Shown: one piece after another, positions 9,321-18,421 of the stretch
Layout: each line of letters begins with the position of its first letter
Numbering within the stretch: position 1 is the first letter of the stretch
Source: Rossellomorea vietnamensis
Lineage (GTDB): Bacteria > Bacillota > Bacilli > Bacillales > Bacillaceae_B
Direction of reading: 5' to 3'
DNA: 64,000 bases
Assembly: GCF_001305855.1 (NCBI RefSeq)
Contig: NZ_LIXZ01000006.1
Coordinates: 86,827 to 150,826 of the forward strand
Translations under genes and position numbers: made by a program
Notes under the pieces: model-generated
What the model was told of the DNA's origin: nothing
The model's database searches: none
Seen by the model: only the letters and a program-made list of their open reading frames with translations

Positions 9321-10583
9321 ATGACTGTCGATTACAGTGTGCTGCCACACCACAAGATTTTGTGCATCGATATGAAGAGCTTTTATGCTAGCTGTTCGGC
9401 TGTCATGGAGGGGCTGGATCCCCTTGAATGTCACCTGGCTGTAGTGGGGGATAAAAGCCGGCAGGGAAGCATCGTACTGGCGGCCTCGCCCAGGATGAAG
9501 AAGGACTTTGGAATCAAAACGGGTTCGAGAATGTTTGAAATTCCAAACGACCCGCGAATCCAGCTTGTAGAGCCAAAAATGGCGACGTATGTCCGGATCT
9601 CCACGGAGCTGACCCGCCTGTTTCATCGGTATGTGCCAAAGGATGCCATCCACACGTACAGCGTGGACGAAAGCTTCATCAAGATTGATGGAGCGACGGG
9701 TCTCTGGGGGGACGCGGCCACCATCGCCGGGAAAATCAAAGACGATATGGAAAGGGAGTTCCAGCTTCCCTGCGCCATCGGGATCGGCCCCAATATGCTC
9801 TTGTCCAAGCTGTGCCTGGATCTTGACGCTAAGAAAAAGGGAATCGCCGAGTGGACCTATGAAGACGTCCCGGAAAAGCTGTGGCCTCTCTCTCCGCTCC
9901 GCGAAATGTGGGGGATTGGAGGACGCCTTGAGAAGACCCTCAATCGCATGGGCATCTTCTCCATCGGGCAATTGGCGAAGTATGACCTGGAAAAGCTTGA
10001 GGCAAAGTTCGGTGTGATGGGGAACCAGCTTTATTACCATGCATGGGGGGTGGACCTCTCCGAAATAGGGGCACCGATCATGGATGGGCAGGTCAGCTTC
10101 GGCAAGGGTCAGATCCTGCTCAGGGATTATAAGGAGAGAAAGGAAATCAAACGCGTCATTTTAGAAATGTGCGAAGAGGTCGCGAGGCGTGCCCGGACCC
10201 ATCGCAAGGCCGGGCGGACCGTGAGCTTCGGAATCGGCTACAGTCACGAAGAATTCGGAGGGGGATTCCACCGGTCGCGAACGATAGAGGAACCGACCAA
10301 TATCACCATGGATCTGTACCGGGTGTGCCTGGAACTATTCGAAGAGAACTACAATGGGAAAACCGTACGGAAAATCAATATCGCCCTTTCAAATATTGTA
10401 GAGGATGGAGCGCTGCAGGTTTCCCTGTTCGAACCTGACCGCTGGGAGAAACGGGAACTTGGGTATGTAGTGGACCACATCCGGAATAAATATGGTTCAG
10501 GCGCCCTTCTCCGCGCCGTCTCCTACACTGAAGCGGGAACAGCAAGGCACCGTGCCCGTCTGCTCGGCGGACACAAATCATAA
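9321..10583 (+). CDS. yqjW: Y-family DNA polymerase (YqjW/UvrX type)
   Basis: A 420-residue translesion polymerase of the UmuC/DinB superfamily. Metal-binding residues are in CIDMKSFYASC (palm, about 15-25) and YSVDESFIKI (about 115-124); helix-hairpin-helix MWGIGGRLEKTLNRMGI follows near 200, then a little-finger domain. It would copy damaged DNA at low fidelity. ATG 9321 follows GGAGGATGAGG; longer frames upstream run through the operator. A LexA box precedes it and a YolD-like gene follows 23 bases later, the pairing seen for yqjW-yqjX in B. subtilis. Confidence 0.9.
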   Translation: MTVDYSVLPHHKILCIDMKSFYASCSAVMEGLDPLECHLAVVGDKSRQGSIVLAASPRMKKDFGIKTGSRMFEIPNDPRIQLVEPKMATYVRISTELTRLFHRYVPKDAIHTYSVDESFIKIDGATGLWGDAATIAGKIKDDMEREFQLPCAIGIGPNMLLSKLCLDLDAKKKGIAEWTYEDVPEKLWPLSPLREMWGIGGRLEKTLNRMGIFSIGQLAKYDLEKLEAKFGVMGNQLYYHAWGVDLSEIGAPIMDGQVSFGKGQILLRDYKERKEIKRVILEMCEEVARRARTHRKAGRTVSFGIGYSHEEFGGGFHRSRTIEEPTNITMDLYRVCLELFEENYNGKTVRKINIALSNIVEDGALQVSLFEPDRWEKRELGYVVDHIRNKYGSGALLRAVSYTEAGTARHRARLLGGHKS

Positions 10584-10606
10584 CGAATGACAGGAGGTGA
10601 AGAGAA

Positions 10607-10939
10607 TTGATCCGGGATCGAGGAAGAATCAAGTGGACATCCATGATGCTCCCCGAGCACGTGAAGCTCCTGAGGGATTGGGCAAAGGAAGATACACACG
10701 AAAAGAGGATCGAACTGGATGAGCAGGAGCTTGACAGGATGAATGAAGTCGTGGCAGAGGCGATGGAGTTTGGCAGAATGGTATCGATCACCCATTATGT
10801 GAAGCACCGTCATCAATTATCAATCGGAACCGTCCATCATGTCGACCCATTGGACGGGAAACTGCACGTCGTAGACAGGTTCGAAGACATACACTATATT
10901 CCACTGGCAAGCGTTGTGGACATTCGTTTTTTCGACTGA
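10607..10939 (+). CDS. YolD-like family protein
   Basis: A 110-residue member of the YolD-like family, starting MIRDRGRIKWTSMMLPEH, the typical N-terminus. The family regularly accompanies UvrX/YqjW-type polymerases and is thought to modulate them, though its mechanism is not settled. The start is TTG 10607, preceded by CAGGAGGTGA at seven bases. It shares the SOS transcription unit with the polymerase. A strong terminator follows. Confidence 0.85.
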   Translation: MIRDRGRIKWTSMMLPEHVKLLRDWAKEDTHEKRIELDEQELDRMNEVVAEAMEFGRMVSITHYVKHRHQLSIGTVHHVDPLDGKLHVVDRFEDIHYIPLASVVDIRFFD

Positions 10940-10942
10940 CCT

Positions 10943-10982
10943 AATGAAAAGAGAGACTTCGGGTGAAGTCTCTCTTTTCATT
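10943..10982. terminator. Bidirectional terminator
   Basis: Perfect 18-bp stem (AATGAAAAGAGAGACTTC and its complement) with a 4-base loop between two convergent genes; A/T-rich on both flanks. Confidence 0.88.
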
Positions 10983-10986
10983 CCAT

Positions 10987-11202
10987 TTACTCTTCGTCCA
11001 ATACCTTTTCTGCACGCACACATGATTCAAATTTCCCTTTGTGAGAAGCGTCGCAAAACGGCATGTTGGTTGATAGACCGCAGCGGCAAAGCGTGAACAC
11101 TTGTTTCGTTGGAAATACATTTCCGTCAGCATCAATCAGTTCCACATCACCGCTTACGCGAAAAGAACCGTTATCATTCACTTTAATTTGAGCTTTTGTC
11201 AT
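10987..11202 (-). CDS. CDGSH-type iron-sulfur protein
   Basis: A 71-residue protein with the CDGSH-type [2Fe-2S] ligand set: Cys39, Cys41, Cys50 and His54 in CRCGLSTNMPFCDASHKG. The middle of the motif reads C-D-A-S-H instead of C-D-G-S-H, a tolerated variant. Such proteins carry a labile, redox-active cluster and may transfer clusters or electrons; the partner is unknown. There is no membrane anchor, unlike mitoNEET. Start ATG 11202 follows AAAGGGTGGG. The divergent neighbour yqkB also belongs to Fe-S metabolism. Confidence 0.88.
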   Translation of the reverse strand: MTKAQIKVNDNGSFRVSGDVELIDADGNVFPTKQVFTLCRCGLSTNMPFCDASHKGKFESCVRAEKVLDEE

Positions 11203-11332
11203 GAAAACCCACCCTTTCTAGAAAATACAAAAGAATCCCCACTATCGATAGTAAGATGAAAAGAGTAAAAAAGCAATATTCTAAAAGGAACAAATGAAAT
11301 GTGATAGGATAAAGGACAGAGGAGGTCATCGA

Positions 11333-11665
11333 ATGAAAATCCAACTAACGAACGAAGCAACCCAAAAGATCGAGAATAAAATAGAAAACAAACAAGGTCA
11401 CCTGAAACTAAAATATGATACAGAAGGCTGCGGCTGTGTGGTAAGCGGCATTCCTACCCTGTGGTTTGTCCATCACCCTGTGGAAGGGGAAGATATCAAG
11501 ATCGACACGAACAGTTATCCAATACTCGTAGAAAAATCAAAGATGGTCTTTCTTGATGAAGAGCTGAAAATCGATTTTTCTTCCCAAAGCAATACATTCC
11601 AATTAAAAAGCCCCGCTCAGATCATCAATGGGAGAATGAACTTTTTGATGTACCCTGAGGAATAG
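11333..11665 (+). CDS. yqkB: HesB/IscA-like iron-sulfur biosynthesis family protein (YqkB)
   Basis: A 110-residue protein of the HesB/IscA fold. The N-terminus MKIQLTNEATQKI and the segment YDTEGCGCVVSG (Cys33, Cys35) match the YqkB group; the classical C-terminal CGC pair of true A-type carriers is absent, so direct cluster carriage is uncertain. Start ATG 11333 follows GAGGAGGTCATCG; an upstream in-frame start at 11294 is weaker. Ends at a bidirectional terminator. Confidence 0.85.
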   Translation: MKIQLTNEATQKIENKIENKQGHLKLKYDTEGCGCVVSGIPTLWFVHHPVEGEDIKIDTNSYPILVEKSKMVFLDEELKIDFSSQSNTFQLKSPAQIINGRMNFLMYPEE

Positions 11666-11668
11666 AAC

Positions 11669-11701
11669 ACAAAAGCTCCGGTCACATGCCGGAGCTTTTG
11701 T
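11669..11701. terminator. Bidirectional terminator
   Basis: Stem ACAAAAGCTCCGG with CCGGAGCTTTTGT around a 7-base loop, between convergent yqkB and the membrane-protein gene. Confidence 0.88.
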
Positions 11702-11705
11702 AATC

Positions 11706-12134
11706 TTAAAACCAAAAATACGTACAAAATAAAACAATGAAACCGAAAACCGAAAAGAGGAGAGTCCCTGTAAAAAACGGGGAGCGGACCGGCTTGAAAA
11801 TCCTTATAGGAGAAGAGAGCCCGAATTTTTTCAAAAATAACAAGTCTGTATTCATATTGAAGTGAGCATGGTAGGGGATCACCCAGATGAAAAATAGGAA
11901 GGCGGTGCAAGAGATGAACAGGGCATCCAAAAAAGCCAGGTTGAAAAAGAAATAGACAGTAAGAAGAAAAAGAATTTCAATGAAAAAGGTAAGGAAGAAG
12001 AGAAAGAGCTGCTGACGAAAGGCGGTTAATTTGACAATGAAATAGTCCTCAAATCTTCCCCACAAAGAAGCGAAGATGGCGATAAGCGCGATCCCTCCAA
12101 AGATATTCCCGAAGGCCAATGCAATCTCTCTCAT
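11706..12134 (-). CDS. Small integral membrane protein, unknown function
   Basis: A 142-residue protein with four hydrophobic segments (about residues 5-22, 38-58, 63-85 and 120-140) rich in Phe and Leu. No family was recognised. ATG 12134 follows GGGGTGG; a longer frame upstream (to 12284) overlaps the next gene and is not supported. It is the last gene of a minus-strand group with the kinase-like and hydrolase genes, but an 80-base gap leaves cotranscription open. Confidence 0.6.
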   Translation of the reverse strand: MREIALAFGNIFGGIALIAIFASLWGRFEDYFIVKLTAFRQQLFLFFLTFFIEILFLLTVYFFFNLAFLDALFISCTAFLFFIWVIPYHAHFNMNTDLLFLKKFGLSSPIRIFKPVRSPFFTGTLLFSVFGFIVLFCTYFWF

Positions 12135-12216
12135 AAAATCCACCCCATGTAAAAAACGATTTAAATTAATATTAACATATAATTCCAATTTATGAGTGAT
12201 TAGTGAAGATTGTCCA

Positions 12217-13116
12217 TTACTCCGCCAACAGCTCTTCAAACATCCCCGCCAAAGAGACCCCGGTTTTCCATCCATCATGTCCATCCCCTACAGACCAGCA
12301 CGCAGACAGAATGGAATGACAAAATCCATATTGAAGCAGCCGCTCATAAGAGAGGGAAAGGAGGGAAGCGATAGTCTCTGTCCTATATCGGAGCAGCTTT
12401 AACGGGGCATCCCATTTCTCCCATTCATTCAACATAAACTGAATGCAGTCATACTCCCTTTCGCCGATCAATCCTTTGGGATCGATGGATGTCCAACCGG
12501 AAGAAGCGGAGTAGAGTATGTTTCCGTGATGAAGATCACCGTGAAGAAGATAGAGATCTGTGGACGTATTCAGCAACTCCGGATAAAGCGCTTCAGCTTT
12601 CACGACGAGATGCGGAGGAATGGGACCGGTTCCTCCGTTAAAACGTTCCCGTAACCTCCCGATGCCCTTTGACCAGGATTGAACCGTGGGATAGGGGTGG
12701 CGGCTGACAGGTTTATGCCAAAGTCCCTTGGCAGTATGGGTGAAGATAGAGAGGACCTCTTCTTCATCATCAATAGAGTGAAGGGAAGGTCCCGGCATGA
12801 GTCGATCTAAAAGGATCCAGCCTTCTTCCTTACTGTAGTCGAGCATCTCCACCATCCCTTTTCCTTGAAAATCCTGTAGGGCATGAAACTCATTGGAAAA
12901 ATCATTGTTCGGATACCCGATCTTTAAAACGGCATCCCGCTCACGTCCGATCTGGACAGGCACTACAAAGTTATAGCTTAATGAAAAGGGTTCACTGTAG
13001 GTTAAATCGAATCGCTTTTTTAATGTGTCCAACAGACCCTCCAAGTGGGATATCCACTCTGGACCTGAATCTCCATACATCGTTTGCATTTTTAACTTGA
13101 AATCGGTTGGAATCAT
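12217..13116 (-). CDS. Aminoglycoside 6-phosphotransferase-like kinase
   Basis: A 299-residue protein of the APH(6)/hydroxyurea-phosphotransferase family. The catalytic loop is HGDLHHGNIL (about residue 190) and the metal-binding segment is IDPKGLIGEREYD (about 210). Family members phosphorylate aminoglycosides such as streptomycin, but chromosomal Bacillus copies may act on other hydroxyl compounds; resistance cannot be concluded. Its ATG overlaps the stop of the upstream hydrolase by four bases (ATGA), so the two are translationally coupled. Confidence 0.82.
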   Translation of the reverse strand: MIPTDFKLKMQTMYGDSGPEWISHLEGLLDTLKKRFDLTYSEPFSLSYNFVVPVQIGRERDAVLKIGYPNNDFSNEFHALQDFQGKGMVEMLDYSKEEGWILLDRLMPGPSLHSIDDEEEVLSIFTHTAKGLWHKPVSRHPYPTVQSWSKGIGRLRERFNGGTGPIPPHLVVKAEALYPELLNTSTDLYLLHGDLHHGNILYSASSGWTSIDPKGLIGEREYDCIQFMLNEWEKWDAPLKLLRYRTETIASLLSLSYERLLQYGFCHSILSACWSVGDGHDGWKTGVSLAGMFEELLAE

Positions 13117-14039
13117 GAGACATCTCCCTTGTCGGTTGGTACAAACTGCTCCAGAAATCGTTGGATCACTTCCTCATATTGCTCAGGGTTGTCATTATAT
13201 GACTGGGCATGGGTCCCGCTGAAGTCGAGGAACAGCTCCTTTGGTCCCTGCTTTTTTTCGAAAAGATCCTTTGTCATTTGAGGCAGGATGAAGTCATCAT
13301 TTTGGCTATGGATAAATAACACAGGTTTCCGGATGTTTTGAACAACCGAAATAGGAGATAAATCCTTCAGTGTGTATCCCTGTCGCAGCTTCAGCGTACC
13401 ATCCACGAGGGGAAGGAGGAACTTTGCCGGCATCTTCACTTCAGCATTCATCCGGTAGGCGAGCTGTTCACCGAAGTCGGAGAAGGGACAATCGGCAATA
13501 TAAAAATCAGCCCGGTCCTCCACACTTCCGGCATAGAGGATCAAAGTCGCAGCTCCCATCGATTCCCCGTGGATCCCGAAGAATACATCGTCCCCTTCCC
13601 GGCGGATCAGTTCATCCACAACAGACTTCAGATCGAATTTTTCAAAATAACCGTAGCTTGTTGTCTTGCCGCCGGAGTCCCCGTGACGCCTGTGGTCGTA
13701 TATCACGGCATTGAACCCCTGTTTGATGAAAAGGTTCATATATTTAATGGAATTCAACTTATTCTCCGTCACCCCATGGGAAAAAATCATGAATTTTTTA
13801 TGAGGGTGAGGGTTCACGAAAACCGCCTTTATGTCGTATCCATACCGGGAAGGGATCACTACCTCTTCTTTAGGGAGGGAATCATATTCCTCTTCGATCA
13901 GCCGGGTCGATTCCGTTTCACGTGCCCGGATGAAGTCATCCCCTTTTTTCGGTAAATACATAAATCGATTGGTTATATAAACTCCAAGCAGACCGATGAA
14001 AGAAAGGGTCCCGCCCAGAATCGCAAGTTTTTTTCGCAT
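13113..14039 (-). CDS. yqkD: Alpha/beta hydrolase (YqkD-like), membrane-anchored
   Basis: A 308-residue serine hydrolase. An N-terminal hydrophobic helix (LGGTLSFIGLLGVYITN) probably anchors it in the membrane. The nucleophile elbow is GESMG (about 158), the acid is in HSQNDDF (about 247) and the histidine in GTHAQSY (about 282). HGVTENK supplies the oxyanion hole. The substrate is unknown. Full length, and coupled to the downstream kinase-like gene by an ATGA overlap. Confidence 0.85.
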   Translation of the reverse strand: MRKKLAILGGTLSFIGLLGVYITNRFMYLPKKGDDFIRARETESTRLIEEEYDSLPKEEVVIPSRYGYDIKAVFVNPHPHKKFMIFSHGVTENKLNSIKYMNLFIKQGFNAVIYDHRRHGDSGGKTTSYGYFEKFDLKSVVDELIRREGDDVFFGIHGESMGAATLILYAGSVEDRADFYIADCPFSDFGEQLAYRMNAEVKMPAKFLLPLVDGTLKLRQGYTLKDLSPISVVQNIRKPVLFIHSQNDDFILPQMTKDLFEKKQGPKELFLDFSGTHAQSYNDNPEQYEEVIQRFLEQFVPTDKGDVS

Positions 14040-14110
14040 GTCGTCACCTCAAGGAACATCGTTTACTATTATTGTAGCAAAAGAAGGAAAAAAGAGGAAT
14101 TTTGAAGACG

Positions 14111-14138
14111 TAAAAAAAGTGCCTCAGAGAGAGACACT
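14111..14138 (-). terminator. Terminator of the 43-codon gene (minus strand)
   Basis: On the minus strand, AGTGTCTC with GAGGCACT (one mismatch) followed by seven Ts, just after the small gene at 14161-14292. Confidence 0.75.
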
Positions 14139-14160
14139 TCATGGTGAATGAGATCTGACA

Positions 14161-14292
14161 TTACGATTTTGCATTTTGTCCTTTAGCAGGATGAATGGCT
14201 TTATCCAATTCTTCTTTCGCCATGGTGTTAGAAACCGTATCTGCATTCGGTTTGCCTTTTTGACTGAATCCTTTATCGCGTTTTTGGCTCAT
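14161..14292 (-). CDS. Small hydrophilic protein, 43 residues, unknown
   Basis: Reads MSQKRDKGFSQKGKPNAD and continues to ...AKEELDKAIHPAKGQNAKS. It is lysine-rich with no hydrophobic segment. ATG 14292 has AAGGAG nine bases upstream; an in-frame ATG at 14301 sits directly on that site and is less likely. It has its own terminator, which supports a real gene. Composition is reminiscent of minor small acid-soluble spore proteins, but no specific family was recognised. Confidence 0.6.
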   Translation of the reverse strand: MSQKRDKGFSQKGKPNADTVSNTMAKEELDKAIHPAKGQNAKS

Positions 14293-14353
14293 GTGACTCA
14301 TCTCCTTAAAGGTTATCCTCTTTAGAATGCTCGGAGGAGAGAGGACATATGCA

Positions 14354-15256
14354 CTACTGATTCAATTCATAAAGGCGGTAATAACCGCTTTCCACAGGAC
14401 GGCTGATATGAGGTTTCACGACGTCGATGGCAAGGGCGAGTTTCTCAAGGTCAACCCCTGTGGAAACCCCCATTTCCTCAAGCATAAATACGACATCCTC
14501 CGTCGCGACATTCCCTGTTGCACCGGGGGCGAAAGGGCAGCCTCCGAGTCCGCCTGCACTTGTGTCAAAGCGGTCGACTCCCGCTTCAAGCGACGCAAGG
14601 ATATTCGCGAGCGCCATCTTACGGGTGTCATGGAAATGTGCCGTAAGCAGTGTGTCGGGTAATTCTTGTTTCAGTAATGAAAAGAGATGATAGGCTTCAG
14701 ACGGATTGGCCCGTCCCACCGTATCGGCGACACTCAATTCATCCACACCTAATGAAACGAATTCCTTACAAAGGGAAAGAGTATCTTCCGGTAAGATCTT
14801 CCCTTCGTATGGACAGTAGAAAGCGGTCGAAATGCAGGCTCTCACGAAATAGCCCTTTTCTTTCAGCTCCGCAATGAGAGGAGCCAGTCCTATCATGGCT
14901 TCCTCAGTCGTTTTATTAATGTTTTTTTGATTGAAGGAATTGCTGACACCGACAAAGACGGCTACAGAACGGCATCCCGTTTCATATACACGCTCAATCC
15001 CTCTTTTATTTGGTGCAAGAACGATATCACGTGAATCCATGGTCATGCAGGCATCGACAATCTCACCTGCATCCTGCATTTGTGGAACCCATTTAGGGGA
15101 AACAAACGAAGTCAGCTCCATTTCGTTCACACCTGATTGTTTCAACCGAAGAATAAATTCTTTTTTAACGTCCGTCGGGACAAAGTTCTTTTCATTTTGC
15201 AAGCCGTCTCTCGGACCTACTTCAATGATTGTGGCTTTTTTAGGTAAGTTCATCAT
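14354..15256 (-). CDS. hmgL: Hydroxymethylglutaryl-CoA lyase
   Basis: A 300-residue TIM-barrel lyase that cleaves HMG-CoA to acetoacetate and acetyl-CoA, the last step of leucine degradation. GPRDGLQNE (about 14-22) holds the catalytic Arg and metal Asp; AHFHDT holds metal histidines; GLGGCPFAPGATGN carries the signature active-site Cys. Start: GGGGAGGAG precedes two tandem ATGs (15256 and 15253). It is divergent from the thiolase-scoAB operon, which consumes its product acetoacetate, so the two units form one ketone-body pathway. The other leucine-degradation genes are not in the window. Confidence 0.93.
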   Translation of the reverse strand: MMNLPKKATIIEVGPRDGLQNEKNFVPTDVKKEFILRLKQSGVNEMELTSFVSPKWVPQMQDAGEIVDACMTMDSRDIVLAPNKRGIERVYETGCRSVAVFVGVSNSFNQKNINKTTEEAMIGLAPLIAELKEKGYFVRACISTAFYCPYEGKILPEDTLSLCKEFVSLGVDELSVADTVGRANPSEAYHLFSLLKQELPDTLLTAHFHDTRKMALANILASLEAGVDRFDTSAGGLGGCPFAPGATGNVATEDVVFMLEEMGVSTGVDLEKLALAIDVVKPHISRPVESGYYRLYELNQ

Positions 15257-15333
15257 TTCACTCCTCCCCCTCTATTTTAAGAAAATTTCGACATATAAAT
15301 CAATATAAAAATTTTTTGGCGAATTTAGAGGAA

Positions 15334-15347
15334 TTTAACCGCTTACA
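15334..15347 (+). promoter_or_regulatory. Candidate CcpA cre site between hmgL and thiolase
   Basis: TTTAACCGCTTACA matches the cre consensus TGWAANCGNTNWCA at 13 of 14 positions. It is in the divergent intergenic region, so carbon catabolite control could act on both transcription units. Not tested experimentally. Confidence 0.5.
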
Positions 15348-15427
15348 TAGAATGAGTTAAAGTGGAACTGTTTTATAGGTAATGAATAGGCAAGCACATC
15401 AGTCAGAAGAGAAAGGGAGGAAGAACG

Positions 15428-16615
15428 ATGTCGAATGAAGTTGTCATTGTGAGTGCAGTACGCACGGCCATCGGAAGTTTTAACGGATCTTTAAAAGGTA
15501 TTTCCGCTCCGGAACTTGGAGCGATTGTCATTAAAGATGCCCTGGAGAAGGCTGGTTTAAGTGGTAATGATGTTGATGAAGTGATCATGGGGAATGTGTT
15601 GCAGGCAGGGTTGGGACAGAACCCGGCTCGTCAAGCATCCAGCAAAGCGGGACTGCCTGAACAGGTACCTGCCATGACGATTAATAAAGTGTGTGGATCA
15701 GGATTAAAAACGGTTCATCTCGCAACACAGGCAATCCTTTCTGGGGATGCAGATATCATCGTTGCAGGTGGAATGGAAAATATGAGTCAGGCTCCATATC
15801 TATTAAAAGGAGCTAGAGAAGGATATAAGATGGGGGATCAGAAAGTCGTCGACAGCATGATATCAGACGGTTTATGGTGTGCCTTTAATGATTACCATAT
15901 GGGTGTGACGGCAGAAAATCTATGTGACCGTTACTCTCTCTCAAGAGAAGAACAGGACGAATTCGCTGCATGGAGTCAGCAAAAAGCTGCTGCGGCCATT
16001 GAATCCGGCCGATTTGATGATGAAATCGTTCCGGTTTCCATCCCGCAGCGAAAAGGGGATCCGGTTGTGTTCAAGCAGGATGAGTTCCCACGTAAAGGGT
16101 CAACGGCCGAGAAATTATCAGGTTTGCGGGCTGCATTCAAAAAGGATGGATCGGTGACAGCAGGTAATGCATCGGGCATCAATGATGGGGCCGCTGCTGT
16201 TGTCGTCATGTCCAGGAAGAAAGCAGACGAACTTGGCATCACCCCTCTCGTGACGATTAAAGGGAACGCCAATGCCGGTGTAGATCCGAGCGTCATGGGT
16301 ATCGGACCGGTTGCCGCCGTTAAAAAAGTATTGGAAAAAACAAAGATGACAATTGAGGATATGGAATTAATTGAAGCAAATGAAGCATTTGCCGCTCAAT
16401 CATTGGCGGTGGATAAAGAGCTTCAATTCAAAAAGGATGCCCTTAATGTGAACGGGGGAGCCATAGCACTTGGTCACCCGATTGGAGCCAGCGGAACACG
16501 AATCCTCGTGACGCTGATCCATGAGATGAAGAAAAGAGGCGTCCAAAACGGACTCGCTACCCTTTGCATCGGTGGAGGACAGGGAGTAGCAACCGTTGTT
16601 GAACTTAATAAATAA
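15428..16615 (+). CDS. Acetyl-CoA C-acetyltransferase (thiolase II)
   Basis: A 395-residue thiolase that interconverts two acetyl-CoA and acetoacetyl-CoA. The nucleophilic cysteine is Cys89 in NKVCGSGLK; the catalytic His is in [10 protein letters not shown] (about 350) and the second Cys in CIGGGQG (about 380). Beside scoA and scoB, the cleavage direction is expected: acetoacetyl-CoA to acetyl-CoA. Start ATG 15428 follows GAAAGGGAGGAAGAACG. Equivalent to MmgA/AtoB-type enzymes. Confidence 0.93.
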   Translation: MSNEVVIVSAVRTAIGSFNGSLKGISAPELGAIVIKDALEKAGLSGNDVDEVIMGNVLQAGLGQNPARQASSKAGLPEQVPAMTINKVCGSGLKTVHLATQAILSGDADIIVAGGMENMSQAPYLLKGAREGYKMGDQKVVDSMISDGLWCAFNDYHMGVTAENLCDRYSLSREEQDEFAAWSQQKAAAAIESGRFDDEIVPVSIPQRKGDPVVFKQDEFPRKGSTAEKLSGLRAAFKKDGSVTAGNASGINDGAAAVVVMSRKKADELGITPLVTIKGNANAGVDPSVMGIGPVAAVKKVLEKTKMTIEDMELIEANEAFAAQSLAVDKELQFKKDALNVNGGAIALGHPIGASGTRILVTLIHEMKKRGVQNGLATLCIGGGQGVATVVELNK

Positions 16616-16650
16616 GGAATGGGAAAATCCATAATCAAGGAGGGAATACA

Positions 16651-17343
16651 ATGAAAGAAGTATACACTTCATATGATGAAGCGGTGGCAGATATTCACGA
16701 TGGAGCAACATTGATGGTTGGAGGATTCGGCCTGTGCGGGATCCCTGAAAAGCTCATTCTTGCCCTTGTGGAAAAAGGAGTGAAAAACCTGACCGTCATT
16801 TCCAATAACTGTGGGGTAGACGATTGGGGCCTGGGTTTATTACTGAAAAATAAGCAGATTGATAAGATGATAGGTTCTTATGTCGGCGAAAACAAAGAAT
16901 TTGAAAGACAGGTATTATCAGGTGAGCTTGAAGTGGAATTGGTTCCCCAGGGGACGCTTGCCGAGAAGATCCGCGCAGGTGGGGCAGGGATCCCTGCATT
17001 CTATACGCCTGCAGGAGTCGGGACACCGGTAGCGGAAGGGAAAGAAACACGCACATTTAATGGAAAAGAATATCTGCTGGAAGAAGCCTATACAGCCGAC
17101 TTCTCACTTGTACGTGCGTGGAAAGCCGATAAGATGGGGAATCTGATCTACAACAAAACGGCTCAGAACTTTAATCCGATGATTGCAGCTGCGGGGAAAG
17201 TGACGATTGCCGAAGTGGAAGAACTGGTTGAAATCGGGGACATCAACCCGAATGAAGTGCACACACCGAGCATCTACGTGCAGCGTCTGATACAGGCCGA
17301 GCAGGAAAAACGGATTGAAAGAAGAACAGTGAGACAAGCATAG
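16651..17343 (+). CDS. scoA: 3-oxoacid (succinyl-CoA:acetoacetate) CoA-transferase subunit A
   Basis: A 230-residue alpha subunit of the class I CoA-transferase that activates acetoacetate using succinyl-CoA. Diagnostic motif [13 protein letters not shown] near residue 25; [15 protein letters not shown] and [17 protein letters not shown] are typical of this subunit. It lacks the catalytic glutamate, which lies in subunit B. RBS AAGGAGGGAATACA. It is 35 bases after the thiolase and 18 bases before scoB, forming one operon. Confidence 0.93.
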   Translation: MKEVYTSYDEAVADIHDGATLMVGGFGLCGIPEKLILALVEKGVKNLTVISNNCGVDDWGLGLLLKNKQIDKMIGSYVGENKEFERQVLSGELEVELVPQGTLAEKIRAGGAGIPAFYTPAGVGTPVAEGKETRTFNGKEYLLEEAYTADFSLVRAWKADKMGNLIYNKTAQNFNPMIAAAGKVTIAEVEELVEIGDINPNEVHTPSIYVQRLIQAEQEKRIERRTVRQA

Positions 17344-17361
17344 AAGGGAGAGTGGAACGGG

Positions 17362-18024
17362 ATGGATCGTGCCAAAATGCGTGAAAGAATTGCAAGAAGA
17401 GCGGAAAAGGAAATAGAAGATGGTTTCTATGTCAACTTAGGAATCGGGATGCCTACACTGGTTGCCAACTACATTACAGAAAACAAACAGGTTGTCCTTC
17501 AATCTGAAAATGGATTACTCGGAATCGGACCATATCCGGGTGAAGATGAAGTCGATGCCGACCTCATCAATGCCGGAAAAGAGACTGTTACGGCGATTCC
17601 GGGCTCCTCTTACTTTGATAGCTCGGAGTCATTCGGAATGATTCGCGGCGGGCATATCAATATCGCCATCCTTGGTGGAATGGAAGTAGCCGAAAACGGG
17701 GACCTTGCCAACTGGATGATCCCGGGGAAAATGATCAAAGGGATGGGCGGAGCGATGGATCTTGTTCACGGAGCCCAGCGCATCATCGTCATCATGGAGC
17801 ATGTCAATAAGGTCGGTGAAAGCAAGATCCTGAAAGAATGCACCCTGCCTCTGACAGGAAAAGGCGTCGTTGACCGCATCATCACGGATCGCGCCGTAAT
17901 GGACGTCACGGATGAAGGACTGCTCCTTCGCGAAGTAGCCAACGGCTTCTCTGTGGAGGATATCCAATCATCCACGGATGCGACGTTGATTGTCGGGGAT
18001 GATGTAGCACTCGAAGCGTATTGA
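17362..18024 (+). CDS. scoB: 3-oxoacid CoA-transferase subunit B
   Basis: A 220-residue beta subunit. The catalytic glutamate is Glu49 in [12 protein letters not shown], which forms the glutamyl-CoA intermediate. [13 protein letters not shown] and [14 protein letters not shown] are family signatures. RBS AAGGGAGAGTGGAACGGG precedes ATG 17362. With ScoA it makes acetoacetyl-CoA, which the upstream thiolase cleaves. A strong terminator ends the operon. Confidence 0.93.
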   Translation: MDRAKMRERIARRAEKEIEDGFYVNLGIGMPTLVANYITENKQVVLQSENGLLGIGPYPGEDEVDADLINAGKETVTAIPGSSYFDSSESFGMIRGGHINIAILGGMEVAENGDLANWMIPGKMIKGMGGAMDLVHGAQRIIVIMEHVNKVGESKILKECTLPLTGKGVVDRIITDRAVMDVTDEGLLLREVANGFSVEDIQSSTDATLIVGDDVALEAY

Positions 18025-18029
18025 TGGAG

Positions 18030-18067
18030 AGCCGGTTAGAAGGGGAAACCCTTTTACCGGCTTTTTA
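18030..18067 (+). terminator. Terminator after scoB
   Basis: AGCCGGTTAGAAGGG with CCCTTTTACCGGCT around a GAAA tetraloop, then TTTTTATTATT. Confidence 0.85.
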
Positions 18068-18190
18068 TTATTTTTGGAAAAGCAGTATAGTAAGTCTGTC
18101 AGGTAATAACCGGAATTACTCCGTTAATCTTCACCTTTGACTAAATTCCAAAAAAGATTTATAACTATGACAGATAGGGGGAATCAGCAC

Positions 18191-18421
18191 ATGTCCAAGA
18201 AAAAGAAACAGGAAGCAGAAATGACGTTAAAGAATTCCATCAACGGGGACCTCTTCGAACAACTGAAGCAGAAGAAGGCTGAGCTTGAAAAAGTGGAATC
18301 TGTGAAGAAGGAAGAGGAGCGCCTTAAAAAAATAGAAGAGAAAAAGCAACGTGAGAAAAACAAGAGTTTTGAAGAGTTGTTGAATGAAAGCAACATGGAT
18401 TGGAAGAGTTACAAGGATTGA
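18191..18421 (+). CDS. yqkE: YqkE family protein (DUF3886)
   Basis: A 76-residue highly charged protein predicted to form a single long helix or coiled coil (ELKKKE-rich middle) with a conserved start TLKNSINGDLFEQLKQKK and a C-terminal FEELLNESNMDWKSYK. Function unknown. ATG 18191 follows ATAGGGGG. Its stop codon overlaps the start of the GrpB-like gene (TGATG), so the two are translationally coupled. Confidence 0.8.
   Translation: MSKKKKQEAEMTLKNSINGDLFEQLKQKKAELEKVESVKKEEERLKKIEEKKQREKNKSFEELLNESNMDWKSYKD

Noticed and set aside
9297..10040. 247-codon open frame on the minus strand opposite the polymerase gene
   Set aside because: No ribosome site, no recognisable domain, and it lies wholly antisense to a clearly conserved Y-family polymerase; GC-driven shadow frame.
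12217..13116. Aminoglycoside resistance gene
   Set aside because: The kinase fold is clear, but chromosomal context with YqkD-like hydrolase and no mobile element gives no evidence of resistance; called kinase-like only.
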